21,347 nt of DNA, taken from assembly GCA_002427365.1 (NCBI GenBank), contig DIQT01000007.1:144697-166043 (forward strand), written 5' to 3'. Positions 15,169 through 21,347 of this stretch are shown here, one piece after another (the stretch's first letter is position 1; every line of letters starts with the position of its first letter). The notes under the pieces are model-generated. The model worked only from the letters and a program-made list of their open reading frames with translations. It had not been told where the DNA came from and did not search any database. This stretch comes from Caryophanales bacterium UBA5455. GTDB lineage: Bacteria > Bacillota_I > Bacilli_A > RFN20 > CAG-826. The position numbers and the translations under genes were made by a program.

Positions 15169-16180
15169 TAAGAAAAAGTTAACATTAAAAGATGTTGCGG
15201 ATGCTTGCGGTGTTTCACCAACAGCTGTTTCGTTAGTGCTTAATAATCGTGAAAGCAATATCTCAAAAGCAACCAAAGAAAAAATTATTCGTGTTGCTAA
15301 TGAAATGAATTATCAATTCAATAACGTTGCTCGGTCATTAGCAATTCAAAAGACAAATACAATTGGAATTATCATTCCTGATATTTCAAACGCTTTCTTC
15401 TCGGAATCAATTCGTTATATGCAAACAGAACTTCATAAACAAGGTTATGAAGTGATTTTATGTAATAGTGAGGAAAAGTTCGCTAGTGATATTAAATACT
15501 TAAATTTATTACTTTCACGTCAAGTTGATGGAATTATTATGACTGTCTCTAGTGAATCAATGGAAAACGAAAACTGGAAAAAAATTAAAGCCATTCTTGA
15601 TAATAATGGAACACCACATGTATTATTTGACCGTTATTTTCCTGGTGATGAAGCAAAAGTATCGTTAGATAATGAAAGTAGTGCGTATCATTTAACATAC
15701 TATTTAATAAAAAACGGCCACACAAAAATCGGATTAATTACAGGCCCAATGACACTTAATAGTTCTAAAGGACGTTTAGAAGGCGCTAAACGGGCGATTA
15801 TAGAAAATGGGCTTAAATTTGATGAAAAAAATGTTTTTTATGGCAAATATGACATTGAAACAGGTCGATTAGGCGCTGAACATCTTTTTGGTAAAGTTAC
15901 GGCAATTTTTTCTTTTAATGATTTACAAGCATATGGTGTAATGGAAAAGGCTCGCGAAAGAAATATTAAAATTCCTCAAGATGTAAGTTTGATTGGATTT
16001 GATGATATATTTTATTCATCAATTTTAGAAACAAAACTTACAACTGTTAAACAACCGCTTGAAAAAATGAGTCGGGCTGCAAGTAACTTATTAGTGGAAC
16101 TGATTGATAACGCAAATAAAAAGAAAAACTTAAGTTTTGCAGGCAAATTTATTATTCGTGATTCAGTAATAAAACATTAA
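15158..16180 (+). CDS. LacI-family transcriptional regulator (RbsR-like)
   Basis: 340 residues from ATG 15158-15160. An upstream TTG start inside ribokinase is rejected because the family N-terminus (MKTNKKKLTLKDVADACGVS) begins here. It overlaps ribokinase by 11 bases, indicating coupling. The helix-turn-helix is at 10-29 (LKDVADACGVSPTAVSLVLN), the hinge helix ends near VARSLA (57-62), and a periplasmic-binding-protein-like effector domain starts with NTIGIIIPDISNAFF (67-81). Near the C-terminus, IPQDVSLIGFDDIFYSS followed by TTVKQP is typical of the family. It most likely binds the three CG-centred operators in this window and responds to ribose or a related sugar. It is called RbsR-like from its neighbour only. 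Confidence 0.93.
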   Translation: MKTNKKKLTLKDVADACGVSPTAVSLVLNNRESNISKATKEKIIRVANEMNYQFNNVARSLAIQKTNTIGIIIPDISNAFFSESIRYMQTELHKQGYEVILCNSEEKFASDIKYLNLLLSRQVDGIIMTVSSESMENENWKKIKAILDNNGTPHVLFDRYFPGDEAKVSLDNESSAYHLTYYLIKNGHTKIGLITGPMTLNSSKGRLEGAKRAIIENGLKFDEKNVFYGKYDIETGRLGAEHLFGKVTAIFSFNDLQAYGVMEKARERNIKIPQDVSLIGFDDIFYSSILETKLTTVKQPLEKMSRAASNLLVELIDNANKKKNLSFAGKFIIRDSVIKH

Positions 16181-16351
16181 AATGGTATAAATAAATTAAT
16201 CATAGTAGTGTTACATCTTTTTTATAAAAAATATTCAAGGAAACTAAAGATACATTCATACTTATTATGTTTGGTTTTAAATTTTTATAACTTATTAAAT
16301 TTTTAGTAATGTTCAACAACCGCTTTAGTTTAGTTCTATTTTTGATTATTT

Positions 16352-16373
16352 AAAAGACCGCTAAATGACGGTC
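16352..16373 (-). terminator. Small hairpin, possible minus-strand terminator
   Basis: GACCG and CGGTC pair around an eight-base loop. Only on the minus strand does a short T-run (TTTT) follow. No minus-strand gene ends nearby, so its use is unclear; it may stop read-through from the convergent ATPase gene. Confidence 0.25.
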
Positions 16374-16398
16374 AATAAGTAATAAACTCCACTTTTAA

Positions 16399-16407
16399 TG
16401 ATATAAT
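16399..16407 (+). promoter_or_regulatory. Extended -10 promoter for the FRG gene
   Basis: TGATATAAT is a full extended -10 element. The -35 region is poor, which such promoters tolerate. The leader to the ATG would be about 95 bases. Confidence 0.5.
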
Positions 16408-16510
16408 AAAATTAAATTTATTAAGATGGTAGATAGGATTTATTGCTGAAAAACGAATGAAAATAAATATTTTAAAATTTAAGCGTATTAAAAAAGGGAG
16501 TATTTAAATC

Positions 16511-17752
16511 ATGTTTGAACATTTTATAGAAGAACTATTTCAATACCTAGGTAATGAATATAAAAGTATATTAAAAGATAATCCCGAAAAAGAATTTGTA
16601 GATGCATTTACGTTAATCAATAGTTAAAGCGAAGATTTTTATAGTAATGACCTTAAAAAGGTTTTTGAAGATCTTATTATTATGATCGGAAAGAGGCTTT
16701 TTGATAGACAAAAAGTAATTGACAAATATGGCCGTTATTATAGTTACGAGAATAATATTAAAGGCGTGAAAAAGTTGAAAAAAATTTATGATAAATATAA
16801 AGATAGCGGGAAAGAAATTTTTAACTCTTATGATTCACAAGTAAAAAATTGTATCAACAGGCTAAATTATTTATCGTTTATTTTGGGAATAGTTTTATCT
16901 TCATCTTATCCCTTGCTTAAGATTGATAGCGTTGAAAAATATGAAAAATTAATTAATTACTTTGAAAATTCAAATAGTAATGATGTTGAAAATATTAAAA
17001 GTGATAAACAAGTAAAATATTTGTTTAGAGGACAAACATCAGTTAAATGGAATGTAATACCTAGTTGCTTAAGAGGAATTGAACAAACAAAGTCTTATAT
17101 TTATTGTTATAAGAATTTATTAAATCAATATAATAAAACCGAGGTGTTTGATTTATATAAAAATATTATCAATCCTACGCCATTAAGCTATGAAATGACA
17201 TCTTTTTTTCAACACGCAATATCATTTAGTCCACTTATTGACTTTACGACAAATATCGTTATTGCAACATATTTTGCGCTTGGAAATAATACAAATATTA
17301 ATTATTTTTTTAACGAAGATTCTAGTTTGTTTATTTTAGATGATTTGAATCAGTCAGAAAAAATGAAAAAATTAGAAGATGCTGATTTAGAAAATTTAAA
17401 AATTGGAATCTATAAAACGGGTCCTAAAGAAGCAGTAGATTATCAAACGATATTTAGCGGTATGAAGCGAATTTATGGCACAGGCGCAACCACCGCCATT
17501 TCTTACAATAAGACAAATGACAGGATGAGATATCAATCAGGGGTGTTCGTATTATTTTCTGATTATATTATTGATGATATCGCCACAAACGTTATTTATA
17601 ATAGAAATAGTCCAGGATCTATTGTCAAAGTTATTATTGATAAATCAATAAAAAAGGATTTGCTCCAACATTTATTAGCTAAATATCCTGAATTAAGTAT
17701 TAAATATTTAATGAATCCCTATAGCCGATTTGAAGAAGCTAAACCGAGATAA
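16511..17752 (+). pseudogene. FRG-domain protein interrupted by an in-frame TAA
   Basis: GGGAG stands 10 bases before ATG 16511. The frame reads 38 residues (MFEHFIEELFQYLG...), meets TAA at 16625-16627, then continues in the same frame through 18 sense codons to ATG 16682 and on to a stop at 17750-17752. The helical character is continuous across the stop, so this is probably one gene of about 413 codons with a nonsense change or sequencing error. The part after 16682 (356 residues) may still be made, though no good ribosome site precedes that ATG. FRG-domain features, numbered from 16682, are YLFRGQTSVKWNVIPSCLR (113-131), FFQH (175-178) leading to IATYFAL (194-200), and RYQSGVFVLF. Biochemical function is not established to my knowledge. 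It is more AT-rich than genes to its left, suggesting transfer. Confidence 0.75.
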
Positions 17753-17906
17753 GTTCAAAGAAAATAAAAAAAGTGGCAAAGGTTAATAAAGTATTACAAG
17801 GGTATTATTAGCCTAAATACAAGAATTCATAATATGATAAAGCTACTAATATAAAGAATTTTAAAAGAGGGCTATTTAAAAGAAGAATAAGTTCCTTAAC
17901 TATTTT

Positions 17907-20108
17907 TTAAGATTTTAATTTTTTAAATTCATTAAAATAGCTTTTTTGCCAAACTGATGATTTATCTTTTTCAAATTTTATAATATCGTTATATAACTTT
18001 TTAAGTATTACCGTTGGGACATCAATTAAAGGTTCATACATAAATGCATTTAAATGAATGAATTCCGGCGTAACGACTAGGACAGAGTTTAGTTTTCTAA
18101 CAAAATCCGCTCGGAGATACTTTTTAAAATTATTAAATAGCGTTGCTGTTTGATTATTACTAATGTCATTTGTTCTTTTTATTGTCTCGCCATCAATGAG
18201 AATCAATTCTGCTTTTAATCTAATTCCCATTGCTAATACTAATTTATGTTTAAGGGTCATTTTATCGTTTTTTAGTTGTGAAAGCCGATTGCATTCATCA
18301 AAAAGAGTATTTATGTACCTTTTATTTAAATCAATGTTATTTATTTTTGCGGATTTAACAGATTTTTTAATTTTATTAGCCAATCCACCAAGTGTTAAAT
18401 TTTTCGTACCGCTTTTGATATGGAAGTATTTTAAAAACTGACCTTGGGAGTCTTTATTTGTATAACTAGATATTTCACGCGCAAACGGAATTGCCGAAAG
18501 TAAATCACTCTCATCGCTAATCATAAACACCATATTTTTATTAATTGAAAGAAGTTTGTCATTTTTTTGAATTTCAACAGTATTTTTTTGATTTTTGGAT
18601 GCGTACAAAGTGTCTAACTTAGGAACACGACTTTTAAGTGTTTTATAAAAATTAAAATTATTTGTTAGAACAATCAAATTAGATCCATCTTCAACCATAT
18701 CTCTAACATATTCAATAAAAGCATATCGATTTCCATAATCAAAAGAATCAACAACATCATCGAGAATTATTATGGGATTATTGTGTTTAATTGTTTCATA
18801 GTGAACAATAAATTTAAGAATGTTATAGGTTGTTCGTTCGCCGGAAGAAATAACTTCCCTAAGTTTTTCTTCGGAAATATATTTTGAATCGTCGCTTTTA
18901 TGATTGATATAGATAATGGGTAATTGAATTCCTAATGCGGCATTTAGTTCATTTTGAATTTCAATTTTAAAAATTGGTTGGAAGCGATCTACAAAGATTT
19001 TTATGGCGTTAGTGAATTTGGAGGATTTCTTTTGAACATTTTCCGCAAGGTTATCAATTATTTCTTTTAAATTAGTTATTTCAATTTTTAAATTATTTAA
19101 TTCATTTAAACTGTTTTCTTTTAGCATGCTTGCAATAATTTGTTTGCGAGAATATTGAAGTGTATTAATAATTTCAATATTTTCAAAAATCTCACTTCTA
19201 AATTTCTTTTCTGGATTTTTTCTGTTACCAATTTGTTTCAAAATGTTATCTAATTTCTTTTTGTTAACATCGCCAAGCAATTCTTTTGCACTAGTTTCTA
19301 AGGCGTTAACAAATTCATCATAATTTTTATAAGTAACGCCATCAAAATAAATCTTCCGTTTTTCATTATCATTTAAAAAGTCGGTTGTTCTAATACCCGT
19401 TAATAAAGAATCGTAATTAAAAACATTAAATTTATTATCAAAAGGCGACTCTTTATTTTTATTAGTGATATATTTTTTAATTTCGTTAATAGTTTCACGC
19501 GTTTGCTCATTATCAACTTTGGCATATTCTTCAGATAAAAAGATTTCAAGCGGTATTTCTAATTTAAATTCTAAAGGTCCCTCTTTTAATATTTCACTAA
19601 CAATTTCTTCAAGATAATCTAAGCGATTATATTCGTTTAAATTGGTAAATATATTGAAATATGTATCGTTTAATCCAATGTAATTAAAGATGTTACTAAG
19701 TCGTTCTTTAATATCATCAAGCTTTTTATAAATGGTATTTATTTCTTCCACCATGTCATTAGCAATAGCGAGTCGTGCAATTTTGGGATTTAACTCATTA
19801 ATTGTTTGGGGGTTAAAAATATCATTATTAAAAACAATTAAATTTTGGAATAAATCAATGTCGTTAATATTGTTTTCGCCAACAAAAATACTATAAGTTA
19901 CTTTTTTATTTGTAATTCTATCTAAGGGTTCTTTACCTAATTTTAACGCTTGAAAGAAGTTTGAAAATGATGTTTTAAAAACGCCATTACTAGCGTAGAT
20001 TATATTATTTTTTAATGTGTTAGCGTGTTTCTCAACAGTGTTGTTTATATTAATATTTTTAATACCATAAGCGTTTTTTAATGTCTTGATGGTTAAGCGA
20101 TTACTCAT
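17907..20108 (-). CDS. Large ABC/SMC-like ATPase with altered P-loop, possibly defence-related
   Basis: 733 residues. Near the N-terminus the P-loop reads IIYASNGVFKTSF (36-48): Lys45 and Thr46 are kept, but the Gly normally before Lys is Phe44. A long, mostly helical middle (about 100-380, coiled-coil-like near 320-365) separates it from SSGERTTYNIL (421-431, ABC-type signature), Walker B PIIILDDVVDSFD (445-457) and VLTNNFNFY (480-488), where the usual switch His is Asn. This split-motor layout is that of SMC/Rad50-like and PrrC- or OLD-type ATPases found in phage defence. The C-terminal 240 residues match no nuclease motif I recognise; VVTPEFIHLNAFMYEPLID (678-696) stands out. No Shine-Dalgarno site precedes the ATG. 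It is convergent with the FRG gene. The defence role is inferred. Confidence 0.85.
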   Translation of the reverse strand: MSNRLTIKTLKNAYGIKNININNTVEKHANTLKNNIIYASNGVFKTSFSNFFQALKLGKEPLDRITNKKVTYSIFVGENNINDIDLFQNLIVFNNDIFNPQTINELNPKIARLAIANDMVEEINTIYKKLDDIKERLSNIFNYIGLNDTYFNIFTNLNEYNRLDYLEEIVSEILKEGPLEFKLEIPLEIFLSEEYAKVDNEQTRETINEIKKYITNKNKESPFDNKFNVFNYDSLLTGIRTTDFLNDNEKRKIYFDGVTYKNYDEFVNALETSAKELLGDVNKKKLDNILKQIGNRKNPEKKFRSEIFENIEIINTLQYSRKQIIASMLKENSLNELNNLKIEITNLKEIIDNLAENVQKKSSKFTNAIKIFVDRFQPIFKIEIQNELNAALGIQLPIIYINHKSDDSKYISEEKLREVISSGERTTYNILKFIVHYETIKHNNPIIILDDVVDSFDYGNRYAFIEYVRDMVEDGSNLIVLTNNFNFYKTLKSRVPKLDTLYASKNQKNTVEIQKNDKLLSINKNMVFMISDESDLLSAIPFAREISSYTNKDSQGQFLKYFHIKSGTKNLTLGGLANKIKKSVKSAKINNIDLNKRYINTLFDECNRLSQLKNDKMTLKHKLVLAMGIRLKAELILIDGETIKRTNDISNNQTATLFNNFKKYLRADFVRKLNSVLVVTPEFIHLNAFMYEPLIDVPTVILKKLYNDIIKFEKDKSSVWQKSYFNEFKKLKS

Positions 20109-20118
20109 ATTACTAATT

Positions 20119-20146
20119 GTATTATCTAAACCCTAAACTAAGTGAA
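20119..20146 (-). promoter_or_regulatory. Candidate promoter giving a near-leaderless ATPase mRNA
   Basis: On the minus strand TTCACT (20141-20146) and TAATAC (20119-20124) are 16 bases apart, and the ATG follows the -10 box after only 10 bases. The overlapping GATAAT (20121-20126) is an alternative -10. Either leaves almost no leader, consistent with the lack of a ribosome site. Confidence 0.35.
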
Positions 20147-20188
20147 TAAACAATATTTTCCTTTCTTAATTTTTATATTTATGTGTCT

Positions 20189-20209
20189 AGAAGATGTTCA
20201 TAATCTTCT
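20189..20209. promoter_or_regulatory. Inverted repeat upstream of the ATPase gene
   Basis: AGAAGAT and ATCTTCT are separated by seven bases, about 45 bases upstream of the candidate promoter. It could be a protein-binding site or a small hairpin; no poly-T follows. Confidence 0.25.
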
Positions 20210-20225
20210 TAGTGAAAAATGTACT

Positions 20226-20252
20226 AAAAAAGGCGTTTTGTTAAACGCCTTT
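20226..20252 (-). terminator. Rho-independent terminator of UDP-glucose dehydrogenase gene
   Basis: AAAGGCGTTT and AAACGCCTTT form a perfect 10-pair stem with a four-base loop. On the minus strand the stem is followed by six T. It begins 10 bases after the TAA at 20263-20265. Confidence 0.85.
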
Positions 20253-20262
20253 AAAATCATGA

Positions 20263-21347
20263 TTAGTCTCTATAGAACAAGTCTCTTGTATAAACTTTAT
20301 CTTGAACATCCTTTAATTCTTTATTATTGCGGTTAGCAATAATTAGTTTTGCTTGTTCTTTGAATTTGTCTAAATCATTAACAACTAAACTTCCAAAGAA
20401 TGTTGAACCATCTTCAAGCGTTGGTTCATAAACAATAACTTCAACGCCTTTTGCCTTAATTCTTTTCATAACTCCTTGAATTGAAGAAGAACGGAAGTTA
20501 TCTGAATTAGATTTCATTGTTAGGCGATAAACACCAACAATTTTTTCTTTTGGATCACTAACGACTGTGTAACCTAAATACTTAATAATTTGATCCGCAA
20601 TAAAGTCTTTTCTCGTGCGGTTAGAATTAACAACAGCTTCCACTAGGTTTTGTGGGACATCTTTATAGTTAGCAAGAAGTTGTTTGGTATCTTTAGGTAA
20701 GCAGTACCCACCATACCCAAAGGAGGGATTATTATAGTGGCCACCAATGCGTGGATCTAAACTAACACCTTCAATAATAGCTTTAGAATTTAATCCTTTT
20801 GCCTCAGCATAAGTATCTAATTCATTAAAGTAAGCAACACGTAACGCTAAGAAAGTATTAGAGAAGAGTTTAATTGCTTCAGCTTCCGTTGGTTCAGTAA
20901 ATAAGACTTCAATATTTTCCGCAATTGCACCTTCGACTAAAAGATTAGCGAATTGATGGGCGACTTCTTTAACTTCGGGTCTAGTTTCTTTATAGCCAAC
21001 AACAATGCGACTAGGATATAAGTTATCATATAACGCTTTTGATTCGCGTAAGAATTCTGGACTAAAAATAAATCGGTCCGTATTATATTTTTTAAAGATT
21101 GATTCTGTATATCCAACAGGAATTGTTGATTTAATAACAATCATCGCGTGATCATTAACTTCTAATACTAAGTCGATTACCGCTTCCACTGCGCTTGTAT
21201 CAAAATCATTTGTCTTGTCATCATAGTTAGTGGGTGCCGCAATAATAACTAAATCCGCTTTTGCGTAAGCACTCCGCCCATCTAAGGTTGCGGTTAGGTT
21301 TAGTTTTTTATTCGCTAAAAAATCACTAATTTCATCATCTTGAATAC
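20263..21347 (-). CDS. ugd: UDP-glucose 6-dehydrogenase (N-terminus beyond right edge)
   Basis: The frame is open to the right edge, giving 360 visible residues plus stop. A GTG at 21189 is internal, since codons encoding family sequence (DLVIIAAPTNYDDKTNDFD) continue above it. The enzyme oxidises UDP-glucose to UDP-glucuronate using two NAD+. Visible motifs are VIKSTIPVGYTE, FSPEFLRESKALYDNLYPSR, KLFSNTFLALRVAYFNELD and the catalytic-Cys segment FGYGGYCLPKDTKQL. The C-terminal UDP-binding domain with GVYRLTMKSNSDNFR is complete. About 30 N-terminal residues, including the dinucleotide-binding glycines, are missing from the window. It probably belongs to a capsule or exopolysaccharide locus to the right and is separate from the sugar regulon. 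Confidence 0.95.
   Translation of the reverse strand, partial: IQDDEISDFLANKKLNLTATLDGRSAYAKADLVIIAAPTNYDDKTNDFDTSAVEAVIDLVLEVNDHAMIVIKSTIPVGYTESIFKKYNTDRFIFSPEFLRESKALYDNLYPSRIVVGYKETRPEVKEVAHQFANLLVEGAIAENIEVLFTEPTEAEAIKLFSNTFLALRVAYFNELDTYAEAKGLNSKAIIEGVSLDPRIGGHYNNPSFGYGGYCLPKDTKQLLANYKDVPQNLVEAVVNSNRTRKDFIADQIIKYLGYTVVSDPKEKIVGVYRLTMKSNSDNFRSSSIQGVMKRIKAKGVEVIVYEPTLEDGSTFFGSLVVNDLDKFKEQAKLIIANRNNKELKDVQDKVYTRDLFYRD

Larger units (their letters stand above)
16181..16510. other. Intergenic region before the FRG gene
   Basis: This AT-rich stretch of 330 bases has no convincing gene. It contains a partial operator-like core ACCGCTTTA (16319-16327), identical in those bases to the reverse complements of operator sites 1 and 3, but its left arm does not match. 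It also contains a small hairpin and an extended -10 box. Confidence 0.5.

Noticed and set aside
17753..17906. Terminator between the convergent FRG and ATPase genes
   Set aside because: Only very weak A/T hairpins were seen; none has a stem good enough to call.
20127..20140. Telomere-like CTAAACCCTAAAC
   Set aside because: Two copies only, in a bacterial promoter region; chance.
20142..20336. Frame of 64 codons on the plus strand
   Set aside because: It crosses the terminator and the end of the UDP-glucose dehydrogenase gene on the opposite strand, with no ribosome site.
1..21347. Mycoplasma-type code with TGA read as Trp
   Set aside because: All genes are full length with TGG as Trp, and no gene needs TGA read-through. 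The one interrupted gene has TAA.

Overview
The window reads as a low-GC, Gram-positive-type genome related to Mollicutes or deep-branching Bacilli (Acholeplasma, Izemoplasma or RF39-like; inferred from style, not proven). The DNA is AT-rich and genes are tightly packed. Exported proteins carry signal peptides, lipoboxes or C-terminal membrane anchors. All 16 intact stop codons that can be read are TAA (13) or TAG (3), and Trp is encoded by TGG wherever checked.

Region A (1-4491, minus strand) is a three-gene surface operon. Its gene order is a secreted protein with two MBG-like repeats, a secreted beta-rich protein, and a GH106-like glycosidase lipoprotein cut by the left edge. The first two end in a Pro/Ser/Thr-rich linker, an S-G-C motif, one membrane helix and a basic tail. 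Region B (4492-4836) is its leader, with a LacI-type operator inside a candidate promoter.

Region C (4837-13764, minus strand) is a nine-gene operon built on a CUT1-type ABC importer. In order of transcription it encodes an ATPase with a long C-terminal extension, an RDD membrane protein, a CPBP intramembrane protease, a Cys-rich Lgt-family transferase, a membrane-anchored solute-binding protein with an EF-hand loop, a membrane-anchored Big_1-like domain protein, two permeases and a nucleoside hydrolase.

Region D (13765-14244) is a divergent control region with two more operators of the same type. Region E (14245-16180, plus strand) holds ribokinase and a LacI-family regulator. Regions A, C and E look like one regulon: a surface glycosidase, import, cleavage of an N-ribosyl compound and phosphorylation of ribose.

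Region F (16181-20262) is visibly more AT-rich. It carries an FRG-domain gene broken by an in-frame TAA and, convergent with it, a 733-residue ABC-like ATPase with an altered P-loop. It looks like an inserted, possibly defence-related, module. Region G (20263-21347, minus strand) is the C-terminal part of UDP-glucose 6-dehydrogenase with a clear terminator.

The most interesting possibility is a C-terminal Cys sorting and lipidation system. Two SGC-type C-terminal anchors, a CPBP protease and an unusual Lgt paralogue share one apparent regulon. No rRNA, tRNA, CRISPR array or insertion sequence was seen.
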